Numbered from the stretch's first letter, positions 1-8,456 are shown. The stretch is 57,766 bases of DNA from Candidatus Lambdaproteobacteria bacterium RIFOXYD2_FULL_50_16 (GCA_001783695.1 MFNE01000026.1:1-57766), one strand, 5' to 3'. Numbers and translations: made by a program. The notes: generated from the letters alone by a model not told the origin.

Positions 1-140
1 GGCTTCTAGGAATCCTGGCCACTAAACTCAAGATTGGCCGAAGTCATGCCCCTGATTCAGCTTCAAAAAATACTGGGCCAAGATTAATCCAAAGCCAGTG
101 CCCTGTTCCCCTTCGGTTCCCGCCTAAAGAGCCAAACCTC

Positions 141-473
141 CTATTGTTGGGTATAACCAATAAATTGTTGTAATAGGTAATCGCCTTTTACCTCGCCCGA
201 ATTATAGTCCACCTCTAGCCTAGGGGCTTCTAAAGAAAACCCTAAAGAGTAAACGGCTTTATCTGGTTTGGTGTTTAAGGGGGCAAAGGTTTGACCAGCC
301 ACCTCGGTAACTCCTAATTCTCCAGAAGGCTCAGCAAGATGGCTAAGGCAGGGATGGAGGCTGACCATTGGCCAGGGGCCTATTGGTAGGGGGAGCGGCT
401 GAGCCAGGGTAGGAAGCCCCCAGCAAAGTCCAAAGAAAATTAGGCTAAAGCGAATAAACTTTTGAATACCCAA
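141..473 (-). CDS. Small secreted hypothetical protein
   Basis: The 110-residue product has a convincing Sec signal peptide: a positive start (Lys5, Arg8), a hydrophobic stretch from about residue 9 to 20, and a likely cleavage after Ala24 in the segment TLAQP. The mature part is short and has no domain I recognise; it holds two cysteines at most. The start is TTG at 473, preceded by a strong purine-rich AGAGGAGA ribosome site, with slightly short spacing. It is divergent from the methionine-salvage operon that begins at 625, so 474-624 must hold both promoters. Export is inferred from the signal peptide; the function is unknown. Confidence 0.55.
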   Translation of the reverse strand: MGIQKFIRFSLIFFGLCWGLPTLAQPLPLPIGPWPMVSLHPCLSHLAEPSGELGVTEVAGQTFAPLNTKPDKAVYSLGFSLEAPRLEVDYNSGEVKGDYLLQQFIGYTQQ

Positions 474-624
474 ATCTCCTCTGAAAAAAAAGACTCCCCT
501 TAATAATTACAATAAATACTTTAATTCGAAAAGGTAAATTCCCTCGGAGGCTTCTTTGTCTAAAAAGGCTTTACAAGGCGGGGCCGATGGGTAATTTCTC
601 AATCTTAAACCTGTAAGAAGAACT

Positions 625-1770
625 ATGAAACCACTCAATCCTATTGCCACCGGTTTTGGTGAGTCCGTGTTTACAACCTTGACCAGACTCGCCAATCAGG
701 CAGGGGCGATCAATCTTGCTCAAGGATTCCCGGACTTCGACGGCCCAGAGTGGATTAAGGAACTGGCCATAGACGCCATTAAAACCGGCCCCCACCAATA
801 CGCCCCTTCAATGGGGGCGATTAGCCTCCGCCAAGGGTTGGCCGACTTCTACCTGGAACAATACAAGCTAAGTTTGGACCCCGCCCAAGAAATTTTAGTT
901 ACCGTCGGCGCTTCTGAAGCGATTTATTCGACGATTGTCGCGCTCCTAGCTCCTGGGGAAGAATTGTTGTGTTTTGAGCCTTTGTATGATTCTTACCTAG
1001 CCTCTGCCCGCCTGCATGGGGTTAAGATCTGCCCAGTGACCCTGCCCTTTCCAGGGCTGGAGATTGATTGGGACCGGATGGAGGACCTTTGCGGCCCCAA
1101 GACCAAAGCTTTGATTTTAAATAATCCCCACAACCCCACTGGCAAGGTTTTTAGCCAAGCCGAATTAGAAAAACTAGCCCTGTTTGCCCAAAAACACGAC
1201 CTCTATGTTATTTGCGACGAGGTTTACGAGTTTTTGACCTTTGAGACCCCCCATATTCCCCTTGCTAGTCTTCCAGGAATGCGGCAGAGGGTAGTCACTA
1301 TTTCAAGTATGGGTAAAACCTTGAGTTTGACCGGCTGGAAGATAGGTTGGGCCATGGGGCCCCATGAGCTAATTAAACCGATCCACCATGTACATCAGTT
1401 TATTACCTTTTGTTTAGCCCATCCTTTGCAAATCGCGCTGGCCAACACCTTGCCTCGCCTGAAGACCTATCTCCCTGAATTTCGAGCGCAATATTTTAAA
1501 AAACGGGATTATTTAATCCAGGGTCTTACCTCATTGGGCTTTAAACCCCAAAGACCACAGGGCACCTATTTTCTATTGGCCCAGGTTCCGAATGGACAGA
1601 CAGATGTGTCCTTCAGCCAAGAGTTGATCCATACAAAAAAAGTCGCAGCTCTGCCCTTGTCATCCTTTTATTTAGAATCAAACCAAGGAACGCAGTTGAT
1701 TCGGTTTTGTTTTGCGAAAAAAATGGAAACCTTAAGCTTGGCCCTGAATCAACTTAGAGGGGGTTTATGA
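625..1770 (+). CDS. mtnE: Class I/II aminotransferase, likely methionine-salvage transaminase
   Basis: This 381-residue fold-type I PLP enzyme probably transaminates 2-keto-4-methylthiobutyrate to methionine, the last step of the 5'-methylthioadenosine salvage cycle. The sequence shows the substrate/PLP segment NNPHNPTG (about residues 171-178), the PLP phenol-binding CDEVYE (about 197-202) and the Schiff-base lysine in SSMGKTLSLTGWKIGW (about 230-245). Length fits the YbdL/kynurenine aminotransferase-like subgroup. It opens a tight operon: its stop overlaps the mtnB start as ATGA, and mtnD and mtnC follow. The operon is the reason for choosing the mtnE role, because this subgroup also contains kynurenine and broad aromatic/methionine transaminases. 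The family is clear; the substrate is inferred from neighbours. Confidence 0.85.
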   Translation: MKPLNPIATGFGESVFTTLTRLANQAGAINLAQGFPDFDGPEWIKELAIDAIKTGPHQYAPSMGAISLRQGLADFYLEQYKLSLDPAQEILVTVGASEAIYSTIVALLAPGEELLCFEPLYDSYLASARLHGVKICPVTLPFPGLEIDWDRMEDLCGPKTKALILNNPHNPTGKVFSQAELEKLALFAQKHDLYVICDEVYEFLTFETPHIPLASLPGMRQRVVTISSMGKTLSLTGWKIGWAMGPHELIKPIHHVHQFITFCLAHPLQIALANTLPRLKTYLPEFRAQYFKKRDYLIQGLTSLGFKPQRPQGTYFLLAQVPNGQTDVSFSQELIHTKKVAALPLSSFYLESNQGTQLIRFCFAKKMETLSLALNQLRGGL

Positions 1771-2387
1771 ACGACTCTCAACAAGCCCAATCCCTAGCCA
1801 TTCTGGTCCGCCAGCTCAACGCGGCCGGGCATAATCCGGCGACCAGTGGCAACTATTCGTTGCGCTCTTTAGCATTACCTGGATACGCTTTGGTCTCTGA
1901 ATCAGGGATCGACAAAAGCCTATTTGAGGCGCAGAATTTAATCCCAATTGAAATAAATACGGGGCGGGCTCACCCTAGTTTGGGGCACGGGCGGCGCTCG
2001 TCAGATGAAACGGCGCTCCATCTGGTTTTATACCGTCTCACTCAAGCCGGGGCGGTGCTCCATAGTCACCATTTAGACAGTCTGTTATTTGCCGATTTAT
2101 ACCCTGGCAAGACGGTGCTTCGATTAGGCGGGTTAGAGCTTTTAAAGGGTTTTAAAGGGATAAAAAGCCACGAGGAAGTAATCGAATTGCCAGCTTTGGA
2201 AAATAGCCAAGACATGGCGGTTTTAGCCTTGGAGGTCCAAACGGCCCTTAATTTATATCCCTCAACTTGGGGATTTTTGCTAAGGGGCCACGGGCTTTAC
2301 GTTTGGGGGGAATCTTTGGCTGAGGCCAAACGGCATTTAGAGGTTTTTGAATATGTTTTTAAATATCATGTCCATCAGAAGAGGTAA
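1767..2387 (+). CDS. mtnB: Methylthioribulose-1-phosphate dehydratase
   Basis: The 206-residue protein belongs to the class II aldolase/adducin fold and is expected to dehydrate 5-methylthioribulose-1-phosphate to 2,3-diketo-5-methylthiopentyl-1-phosphate. Visible features are the phosphate-binding TSGNYS near residue 26, the segment SESGIDKS, the zinc-site histidines in LHSHHLD (about residues 98-104) and the closing RGHGLYVWG with the third ligand (about 173-181). Length matches bacterial MtnB (about 200-210). The ATG overlaps the aminotransferase stop and mtnD begins 3 bp after its end, so the genes are translationally coupled. Fuculose-phosphate aldolases share the fold, but mtnD and mtnC next door settle the assignment. 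Confidence 0.9.
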   Translation: MNDSQQAQSLAILVRQLNAAGHNPATSGNYSLRSLALPGYALVSESGIDKSLFEAQNLIPIEINTGRAHPSLGHGRRSSDETALHLVLYRLTQAGAVLHSHHLDSLLFADLYPGKTVLRLGGLELLKGFKGIKSHEEVIELPALENSQDMAVLALEVQTALNLYPSTWGFLLRGHGLYVWGESLAEAKRHLEVFEYVFKYHVHQKR

Positions 2388-2390
2388 GAG

Positions 2391-2912
2391 GTGAGTGAAC
2401 TCTATTTTCCAGACCAAAACCAAAAAATTACCGACGCCGAACAAATCACCCGAATCTTGGCCAGCCGGGGATTAACTTTTTCCCGCTGGGAAGCCAAGGC
2501 CCTGCTTACAAACGATGACTCTCCAGAAACCATTCTGGCTGCCTATCAGCATGAAGTGAAACCGTTTATGGAAAAACACGGTTTTTTGGCGGCAGACGTG
2601 ATCAATGTGCACCCTGAAACTCCTAATCTCGAAGCGATTCGCCACAAATTTTTGCAAGAACATGTACATACCGAAGATGAGGTGCGTTTTTTTGTCGATG
2701 GGCAGGGGGAATTTTGGCTACACTTTGCAGACGGTGTTGTGGCTAGTCTGATGTGTTACCGAAACGATTTTATAGCGATTCCTGCTAACACCAAACATTG
2801 GTTCGATTTGGCTCCAGCCTACCATTGCAAGGCAATTCGTATTTTTACCAATCCCGAAGGATGGGTGGCGCAATACACAGGGTCTGAGATCGAAAAAAGG
2901 TATTTTAAGTGA
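2391..2912 (+). CDS. mtnD: Acireductone dioxygenase (ARD)
   Basis: This 173-residue cupin oxidises acireductone to 2-keto-4-methylthiobutyrate and formate when iron-loaded; nickel-loaded enzyme of the same family gives the off-pathway CO-releasing reaction. The metal motif HVHTEDEVRFF (about residues 91-101) supplies two His and one Glu, and a later histidine in NTKHWFDL (about residue 134) completes the site. The start is GTG at 2391, preceded by AAGAGGTAAGAG; no ATG in frame lies nearby. Its stop overlaps the GTG start of mtnC by 4 bp. The enolase-phosphatase that makes its substrate is encoded immediately downstream. Confidence 0.93.
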   Translation: MSELYFPDQNQKITDAEQITRILASRGLTFSRWEAKALLTNDDSPETILAAYQHEVKPFMEKHGFLAADVINVHPETPNLEAIRHKFLQEHVHTEDEVRFFVDGQGEFWLHFADGVVASLMCYRNDFIAIPANTKHWFDLAPAYHCKAIRIFTNPEGWVAQYTGSEIEKRYFK

Positions 2913-3586
2913 AATTGGTTTTGATGGACATTGAGGGCACAACTAGCTCTATCGACTTTGTTCATAAAGAGTTGTTCCCCTTTGCGGCCAAAGCGTTACC
3001 TAGCTTTTTAAAAAACCACGCCCAAGAAACGGCGGTTTCTTTTATTTTAAAAAGCCTTGGCGAGGACCCTGGATACCAGGATTTAGAGCAACTTGGACAG
3101 ATCCTTTTAGGTTGGATTAAAGCCGATTTAAAGGAACCTCGGCTCAAGTCCTTGCAAGGACTAATCTGGCAGGCTGGATACCAGTCGGGGCAACTGAAGG
3201 GACATGTTTATCCTGAAGTGCCTGGGGTGCTTAAAGCCTGGGCCGGAGCGGGTCTAAAATTAGGAATCTATTCTTCCGGTTCTGTATTGGCGCAGAAACT
3301 AATTTTTGGGTATTCAGTAGCAGGTGACTTAAACCAGTGGTTAACCTACTATTTTGATACTCAAATTGGGGGCAAAAAAGAGGTGCGGTCCTATCAAAAT
3401 ATTGCCGAAAGTACGGGAGTGAATCCCAGCGAAATCCTTTTTTTATCAGATATCGCCGAAGAATTAGCCGCTGCCGAAGAAGCCGGGTATTTAGTTACAG
3501 AACTGCGCCGCGACCATTTGCCCCCTACCCGCGTTGGTTTTGCGGCCCAAAATTTCGAACAGGTTCGAGCCTTTTGGAAGATCTAG
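2909..3586 (+). CDS. mtnC: Enolase-phosphatase E1
   Basis: A 225-residue HAD-superfamily enzyme that enolises and dephosphorylates 2,3-diketo-5-methylthiopentyl-1-phosphate to the acireductone used by MtnD. The N-terminal motif MDIEGTTSSIDFVHKELFPFA (residues 6-26, catalytic Asp7 and Glu9) is the MtnC signature; YSSGS (about 116-120) is HAD motif II and LFLSDIAEE (about 177-185) is motif IV. The start is GTG at 2909, inside the mtnD stop as GTGA, with AAGG 8 bp upstream. A later Met6 would remove part of the first strand. The gene overlaps the following UPF0178 gene by 13 bp. Confidence 0.93.
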   Translation: MKLVLMDIEGTTSSIDFVHKELFPFAAKALPSFLKNHAQETAVSFILKSLGEDPGYQDLEQLGQILLGWIKADLKEPRLKSLQGLIWQAGYQSGQLKGHVYPEVPGVLKAWAGAGLKLGIYSSGSVLAQKLIFGYSVAGDLNQWLTYYFDTQIGGKKEVRSYQNIAESTGVNPSEILFLSDIAEELAAAEEAGYLVTELRRDHLPPTRVGFAAQNFEQVRAFWKI

Positions 3587-4056
3587 AACTCGCCCCTTTT
3601 ATCCTTTATATCGACGCCGATGCTTGCCCGAAGCTAGTAAAAGAGTTGATTTTTAAAGCAGCTATCAAACGCCGAATCCCCGTTTTACTAGTGGCCAACC
3701 GGGTATTAGAAATCCCTCGGTGCCGGTGGATCAAGTTCCATGTGGTCGAAGCCGGGCCTGATCAAGCAGACGCCTACATCGTAGAAAAATGTGTCCCAGG
3801 CGACTTGGTGGTCACCGGCGATATCCCCCTTGCCAGTTTAGTTTTAGCCAAAGGGACCCTGGCCATTGACCATCGAGGTAAAGAATTCACTCCCTCCAAT
3901 ATTCGAGAACGCCTCGCCATGCGCAATTTTTCTGCTGATTTGCGCGAGGTGGGTATCGAAACCTCGGGCCCCAAAGCGCTTAATGCCAAGGATAAAGAGG
4001 GTTTTGCCAATGCTCTGGACCGCTGCCTTACCCGTTTGTTTAATCAAAAGCATTAG
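3574..4056 (+). CDS. yaiI: UPF0178 (YaiI/DUF188) family protein
   Basis: A 160-residue protein of the YaiI/YqxD group, whose fold resembles PIN-type nucleases but whose role is not established. The family hallmarks are an N-terminal IDADACPK (residues 13-20), VEAGPDQADAYIVE (about 58-71, acidic cluster), VVTGDIPLA (about 79-87) and the late DHRGKEFT and NIRERLAMR segments. Translation appears to start at TTG 3574 inside the end of mtnC (13-bp overlap), so it is coupled to the salvage operon. A direct role in methionine salvage is not implied by the family; co-transcription is the only link. Confidence 0.85.
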   Translation: MEDLELAPFILYIDADACPKLVKELIFKAAIKRRIPVLLVANRVLEIPRCRWIKFHVVEAGPDQADAYIVEKCVPGDLVVTGDIPLASLVLAKGTLAIDHRGKEFTPSNIRERLAMRNFSADLREVGIETSGPKALNAKDKEGFANALDRCLTRLFNQKH

Positions 4057-4129
4057 CTGGTTCCTCCAAAAAATCGCCTGTGTAGATATTAAAGAAAGAT
4101 CAAGGTTCTGTAAGATTTTTCGCCAGCCC

Positions 4130-4155
4130 TTGCCCCCGTTAATATAAGGGGGTAA
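4130..4155 (+). promoter_or_regulatory. GC-rich hairpin in the leader of the SLC13 gene
   Basis: TTGCCCCC (4130-4137) pairs with GGGGGTAA (4148-4155) around a 10-base AT-rich loop, giving eight pairs including one G-T. It sits about 28 bp before the transporter ATG and is not followed by a T run, so it is not an ordinary terminator. It could be an mRNA leader structure or a protein site. Confidence 0.35.
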
Positions 4156-4182
4156 CATGGCAGTTCTAGCTAGGGAGGTCTC

Positions 4183-5553
4183 ATGGACAAGCTTAATAAA
4201 AAATTTATGATCTCTGTTCCCATTGCCTTGGCTTTGGCTTGGGGACTGGTTTCTAGCGGAATTGTGAGCGACCTTTTAGGTCTGAACCTGCCACAATCCG
4301 TTTCTTTTATGATCCTGGTTTTGGCCGCTTTATTTTGGGTGACCGAATGGATTCCGCTTTATTTGACCAGCTTCATGATATTGCTTTTGCAGTTGGTTTG
4401 GTTGGTCCCCGCGATTGATCCAGCCGCGCCTAAAGGTGCCCGCGCCCCCTATCTAGCCCCGTTTTTTTCAGAGATTATCCTCTTGTTTTTAGGTGGTTTT
4501 GTACTGGCCTCTCTGCTTCATAAGTTTGGCCTGGACCGGCGGCTGGCCAATGGTCTGCTCAAATGGACCGGCACCAGTCCCGCCAAAGCGATGCTTGGGT
4601 TTATGATGGCTTCGGCGCTTTTGTCGATGTGGATGAGTAACACGGCCACGGCGGCCATGATGTTTGCTATCTTGTTGCCTGTCGCGCAAAAGATCCCCGA
4701 AGGCAACCCTTTTGCAAAAGGACTGGCGGTTTCTATTCCGTTTGCATGTAATTTGGGCGGATTAGGCACCCCCATTGGCACCCCGCCCAATGCGATTGCC
4801 TTAAACTTTATGGCTACCAAAGGGGTGCATATCAGTTTTTTAGGTTGGATGGCCGCAACCATCCCCTTTATGTTGTTTTTTATATTTATTCTTTGGTTTT
4901 TCCTCTTAAAAATATTCCCCCATGGGGGCTATCAACTTGAACTCCCCGAAGCTTCCGAAGGGGGGCTTAGTGGAGTGCAAAAGTTGGTTTTAGGTATTTT
5001 TGGTTTAACCGTAACCTGCTGGTTTGCCTCTGATCTTTTAGACCTTTCGATTGGTACCTTATCTTTGATCCCCGTAATCCTCGCCTTTGGTTTTGGACTA
5101 CTAAAAGGCCCCGATTTTAAAGCCCTGCCTTGGGATGTTTTGTTTATGGTGGGCGGGGGTATTTGTTTGGGGGTTGGACTCGACAAAAGCGGGTTGACTG
5201 CCAAGATTGTTACCCTGATTCCCGAGGACCAAACCTTTTGGATAATCTTGGTTGCCTTTGGGATAGTGGCCGCTTTAATGACCACTTTTATGTCTAACAC
5301 CGCCACAGCTAACTTGCTGGTTCCCTTGGCGGTTTCGTTAAATCAAGAGGTTGGGCTACTGGCCATTATGATCGCTATGAATTGTTCAACGGCCATGGCT
5401 CTACCCATCTCCACCCCGCCCAACGCGATTGCCTTTGGTTCTGGGCTCTTAGAGACCCGTGATATGTATCGGCCAGGGGTTTTGATTAGCTTGGTTGCCT
5501 TAGCCTCCACTCTGGTTTTGGGCGCTTGGTATTGGCCCTTTATCCTGAACTAA
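4183..5553 (+). CDS. SLC13/DASS family anion transporter
   Basis: A 456-residue inner-membrane protein of the divalent anion:Na+ symporter family (CitT, SdcS and related di/tricarboxylate carriers). It has the two pseudo-symmetric Na+/substrate loops: SNTATAAMM near residue 152 with GTPPNAI near 200, and SNTATANLL near residue 370 with STPPNAI near 412. About 11-12 hydrophobic segments are visible. The ATG at 4183 follows GGGAGG with 5-bp spacing. The substrate cannot be told from sequence; a dicarboxylate is most likely, sulfate or phosphate less so. A small zinc-ribbon gene follows after 16 bp. A paralogue lies at 45008-46723. Confidence 0.88.
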   Translation: MDKLNKKFMISVPIALALAWGLVSSGIVSDLLGLNLPQSVSFMILVLAALFWVTEWIPLYLTSFMILLLQLVWLVPAIDPAAPKGARAPYLAPFFSEIILLFLGGFVLASLLHKFGLDRRLANGLLKWTGTSPAKAMLGFMMASALLSMWMSNTATAAMMFAILLPVAQKIPEGNPFAKGLAVSIPFACNLGGLGTPIGTPPNAIALNFMATKGVHISFLGWMAATIPFMLFFIFILWFFLLKIFPHGGYQLELPEASEGGLSGVQKLVLGIFGLTVTCWFASDLLDLSIGTLSLIPVILAFGFGLLKGPDFKALPWDVLFMVGGGICLGVGLDKSGLTAKIVTLIPEDQTFWIILVAFGIVAALMTTFMSNTATANLLVPLAVSLNQEVGLLAIMIAMNCSTAMALPISTPPNAIAFGSGLLETRDMYRPGVLISLVALASTLVLGAWYWPFILN

Positions 5554-5569
5554 ACCAAAAGGAGAACCC

Positions 5570-5890
5570 ATGGAAGTCCATCGCCAAACCTGCCAACTTT
5601 GCGGCAGTCACGAACAGCGTAACCTTTTGGTGCGCGAATCTGGAGAGCCAGATAAGGTTTTTGTTGAATGCGCCAAATGCCACGAGTTGGTCGCCCGCTA
5701 CATCGTTTCCCCTGGCGGTTATTTTCACGCTCACAGAGGATATGAGTCCTTTCTGCGTGGAGTCGCTCGTAGCGGGGAAGTAATGAGTGGCAAAAAACTA
5801 ACTGAAGAGTTCGAGGAGATGCAAGGACAGGTCGAGGCCCGCTTTGAGCGGATCAAAATCATCCTAGCCGAAAAACACAAGGTAGATTGA
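5570..5890 (+). CDS. Small zinc-ribbon protein
   Basis: A 106-residue soluble protein with two Cys-x2-Cys knuckles, CQLC at residues 8-11 and CAKC at about 34-37, separated by about 22 residues: a typical structural zinc ribbon. The rest is a short charged tail that is probably helical (about residues 70-106). Translation starts at ATG 5570 after AAGGAG with good spacing. The stop overlaps the next gene as TGATG. It is not a recognised family to me; the position between a transporter and an envelope protein suggests co-expression but no function. Confidence 0.7.
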   Translation: MEVHRQTCQLCGSHEQRNLLVRESGEPDKVFVECAKCHELVARYIVSPGGYFHAHRGYESFLRGVARSGEVMSGKKLTEEFEEMQGQVEARFERIKIILAEKHKVD

Positions 5891-6954
5891 TGTTTTTTTG
5901 GCGGTTCCTGGTTCTAATTATTTGTTTTGCCGCCACTCCTTTGTGGGCCCAGGAACCCCCAGTGCAACGGGATTGGGTGTTTTTTGCCGGCTATGCGGTA
6001 CCCTTTGCCAATCAAGGTTTGCACACCAGTTTCTGGGAAGCTACCTACCACCCGAAATTCTCGCCAGACCAAACCCAGGTATGGGGGGCTTTAAAAACCA
6101 ATCAGCTTTTATTAAATTATCAAGACGGCTCTTTCGGCCTCCAATCGAAAACCTTGGTGGTTAACGAAGGGGATTCAAGGGCCCTTTATGACCGTGGCAG
6201 GCACCTCAACAACTTAGCGTTTTTCAGCCATAGCCAAACTGTTAACCTCAGTTGGAACATAACAGGTTCAAAAGACAACCGACTCAAGGTCGATGCCGGG
6301 GGCAAAACCTATTTAAACCAAACCTCCGCAGAAACCGCCCGAGGTTTAGAATTGCCGACCAATTTTAAGGAAACACGAGTGGGATTATCTTTGGGCAATC
6401 AAGAGATAGAAGAAAGTCTCCAGGTTCAAGGGTATTATCTACAAATCGATCAGTTTTATAGGCAAGGCCTTAAAATTTGGGCGCTAGAGGCTGCACCTAG
6501 CCCGAAGGTTTTTCAAATAAAAGGTCTAGGCCGCCTATCCCCTTGGCAAGGGGGCGGTTTGGAGATGCAGGCTGGGTGGGGAGAGCAACCGGACTTTTTT
6601 ACAAGTTTTAATCTGGGTAGTTTAACCGGAAACCTGCCGGTGCCCGGGTACTTTCGAAACGAATTTCGCTCCCAACGGTTTTACCGGGCCAAATACCGCC
6701 AATCAATTGAGGAGGACGGGATCAAATATTGGGCCGATCTAACCTTGGCTCAAGCTCAAATCCCTGATTGGCAATGGGAAAGTGGGGGCGGGCGCTCCCA
6801 GACTTTGACCGGCTGGGCCTTAGGGGTCTATTACCCGATTGAGGCGCTGCAAGGTTTGCCCTTGATCTTACTTTACGGCCAAGGAGTCCCGCCAAACGAC
6901 CAGATGGGGCAGCCTCGCCAAGAGGTATTAATTGCTCTGGCTGCGGCCCTATAA
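5890..6954 (+). CDS. Predicted outer-membrane beta-barrel protein
   Basis: The 354-residue product begins with a Sec signal peptide ending in PLWAQ (cleavage around residue 20). The mature protein is rich in alternating polar/aromatic stretches typical of transmembrane beta strands, has many Gln, Trp and Tyr, no cysteine-rich or catalytic motif, and ends in a hydrophobic strand (VLIALAAAL). I take ATG 5890, which overlaps the previous stop by one base (TGATG), rather than the TTG one codon earlier. A porin-like or barrel role is inferred from composition only. Its last 6 bp overlap the end of the convergent gene at 6949. Confidence 0.65.
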   Translation: MFFWRFLVLIICFAATPLWAQEPPVQRDWVFFAGYAVPFANQGLHTSFWEATYHPKFSPDQTQVWGALKTNQLLLNYQDGSFGLQSKTLVVNEGDSRALYDRGRHLNNLAFFSHSQTVNLSWNITGSKDNRLKVDAGGKTYLNQTSAETARGLELPTNFKETRVGLSLGNQEIEESLQVQGYYLQIDQFYRQGLKIWALEAAPSPKVFQIKGLGRLSPWQGGGLEMQAGWGEQPDFFTSFNLGSLTGNLPVPGYFRNEFRSQRFYRAKYRQSIEEDGIKYWADLTLAQAQIPDWQWESGGGRSQTLTGWALGVYYPIEALQGLPLILLYGQGVPPNDQMGQPRQEVLIALAAAL

Positions 6955-7365
6955 GCCGATTTGTCGGCGTTTAGATGGGCCTAGAAGGGGGAGCTTAAAG
7001 GATTTCCCCGGTTCAGGCTTGTCTAAACCAAACATCCCAAAATAACCTTGGCCATCAAGGTCTAACCATAACCAACGGGGGTATTTATGCTCAAGTTGGT
7101 TAATTTTAGCTTCGACACTAACATCAGGCGCCGCAAGTCGAGCTAATAAAGGCCGGTAGGCAATTGCGAGGTTGCCAAGGACCCATTGGTATTCCAGCTC
7201 AACCGGAGGCTGCGCGGAACACAACACTCGCTTGGCAGCGAAGTCTTTTAAGCAAAGTTCCATCTCCACAAATAGCGGGGATGGTTGTTCTCTAAGTTCT
7301 CTAAGGGCTTTTTGGCTTAGGGTTAAAACCAAAGGACGTCCATAAAAGGAAAGGTTTAGTTCCAT
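6949..7365 (-). CDS. Conserved-looking hypothetical protein
   Basis: A 138-residue soluble protein with no recognised domain. I place the start at ATG 7365 because GGGGAAG lies 6 bp upstream in this strand; the longer reading frame to 7479 begins with sequence unlike a protein core. The product has an amphipathic N-terminal strand/helix region, a WLWLDLDGQGYFGMFGL segment near the centre-right (hydrophobic core) and a basic C-terminus (KRRQ). It lies between an outer-membrane-type gene, with which it overlaps at the 3' ends, and a divergent cytochrome c gene. No function can be assigned. Confidence 0.6.
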   Translation of the reverse strand: MELNLSFYGRPLVLTLSQKALRELREQPSPLFVEMELCLKDFAAKRVLCSAQPPVELEYQWVLGNLAIAYRPLLARLAAPDVSVEAKINQLEHKYPRWLWLDLDGQGYFGMFGLDKPEPGKSFKLPLLGPSKRRQIGL

Positions 7366-7538
7366 GGCGCTTCCCCATAAGTTCGACCAAAGCCTAACAC
7401 AAGTGGTTTTAAAAGTAAAAGTAACGTTTTTAGTTTGGCAACCCTGCCAAGAAGGTAGGATTTGACCAAATGGGTGCAAAGGGCAAAAATCGGTGCAGGC
7501 GTTTTTTTAAAGCCACCCCTTACATAGGACAAAAGGGT

Positions 7539-8069
7539 ATGCTTAAATTTGTGGTGACCTTGATTTTAGGGATGGTTTTTACCACTCCTCTTTGGGCTCA
7601 AATGGGTTCCGCCCCTTTGGATAAAAAGAATAAAAAGAGTGCTGTACAACGGCAAGGCCCTGCCAACGTGGGGGGCAGCTTCGATCGGGATGCGTACGTC
7701 AAATCGTTTGGTCTGCCTGACGGTTACCGGGATTTGAGCGCCCCGCCTCGGTTTAGCGGGGCCGACTTAGAGGATGGGGGGGCGCTTTATCAAAAACTTT
7801 GCCAAGATTGCCATGGCGATTCGGGCAAAGGCGACGGCCCTCAATCGGACTACCTATTCCGAGCGCCCACCAACCTGCCCCGCCTCTTAGCGGCAGAGGT
7901 AGGGGATGGGTATTTGATCTGGTCGATTGAAGAAGGAGGCGGACAGTTCGGCGGTTTAATGCCCGCCTTTTCCCGAACGAGCTTTGACCGGCAGTACCGC
8001 TTAGAACGCGCTCAAGTTTGGCAGTTGGTACAATATATTAGGCAAACCTTCTCACCAAAACCCGAATAA
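7539..8069 (+). CDS. Monoheme c-type cytochrome, periplasmic
   Basis: The 176-residue product carries a signal peptide (residues 1-20, ending PLWAQ) and one cytochrome c domain with heme-binding CQDCH (about residues 89-93) followed by GDSGKGDGP; the likely axial methionine is in GLMPAF (about residue 140). I prefer ATG 7539 to the upstream in-frame ATG at 7470, since only the shorter form starts with a proper signal peptide and AGGAC lies 8 bp before it. The first about 65 mature residues are basic and low in order. It probably carries electrons in the periplasm; the partner is not visible in this neighbourhood. Confidence 0.85.
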   Translation: MLKFVVTLILGMVFTTPLWAQMGSAPLDKKNKKSAVQRQGPANVGGSFDRDAYVKSFGLPDGYRDLSAPPRFSGADLEDGGALYQKLCQDCHGDSGKGDGPQSDYLFRAPTNLPRLLAAEVGDGYLIWSIEEGGGQFGGLMPAFSRTSFDRQYRLERAQVWQLVQYIRQTFSPKPE

Positions 8070-8072
8070 AAC

Positions 8073-8456
8073 ATGATTCGAATTTATGGCCTAAAAGAGC
8101 AACTTAACCCCATTAAGGCGAGGCTTTCAGACCAGATTGCGGAAGCTATGTTTGAGGCGTTAGGCTACCCCAAGAATAAAAGGGCGCAACGGTTTTTCCC
8201 GATGGAGCCAGAAGACTTTTATTATCCAGAGGGGCGCAGCCCCGCCTATACGGTTATCGAAATCAGTCTGATAACCGGAAGGTCCATTGAGGCTAAAAAA
8301 AGATTAATAAAACTTTTGTTTGAAAAAATTGCACTGGACCCTGGCATCGCGCCGGCAGATCTAGAGATCACCCTTTTTGAAGCCCCTGCGGCGCATTGGG
8401 GCTTTCGGGGGATAACTGGTGACGAAGCAATACTTGATTACAAAATTGAGGTTTAG
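8073..8456 (+). CDS. Tautomerase-superfamily protein lacking the N-terminal proline
   Basis: The 127-residue protein resembles the 4-oxalocrotonate tautomerase-like Tautomerase_2 group: a beta-alpha-beta start with long helix, a central PEDFYYPEGRS segment, VIEISLITGRSIEAKKRLIKLLFEKI, and the ending WGF(R)G. In active members residue 2 becomes the catalytic Pro-1; here the start codon is followed by Ile-Arg-Ile, so that base is missing. No alternative start in frame would place a proline at position 2. It begins 3 bp after the cytochrome gene, suggesting co-transcription. It may be a non-catalytic homologue or use another mechanism. Confidence 0.75.
   Translation: MIRIYGLKEQLNPIKARLSDQIAEAMFEALGYPKNKRAQRFFPMEPEDFYYPEGRSPAYTVIEISLITGRSIEAKKRLIKLLFEKIALDPGIAPADLEITLFEAPAAHWGFRGITGDEAILDYKIEV

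Noticed and set aside
507-798. Two - strand frames in the mtnE region
   Set aside because: They overlap the well-supported aminotransferase and have no domain, signal peptide or ribosome site.
3844-4158. Opposing frames over the UPF0178 gene
   Set aside because: No ribosome site and no domain; the + strand gene has full family motifs.
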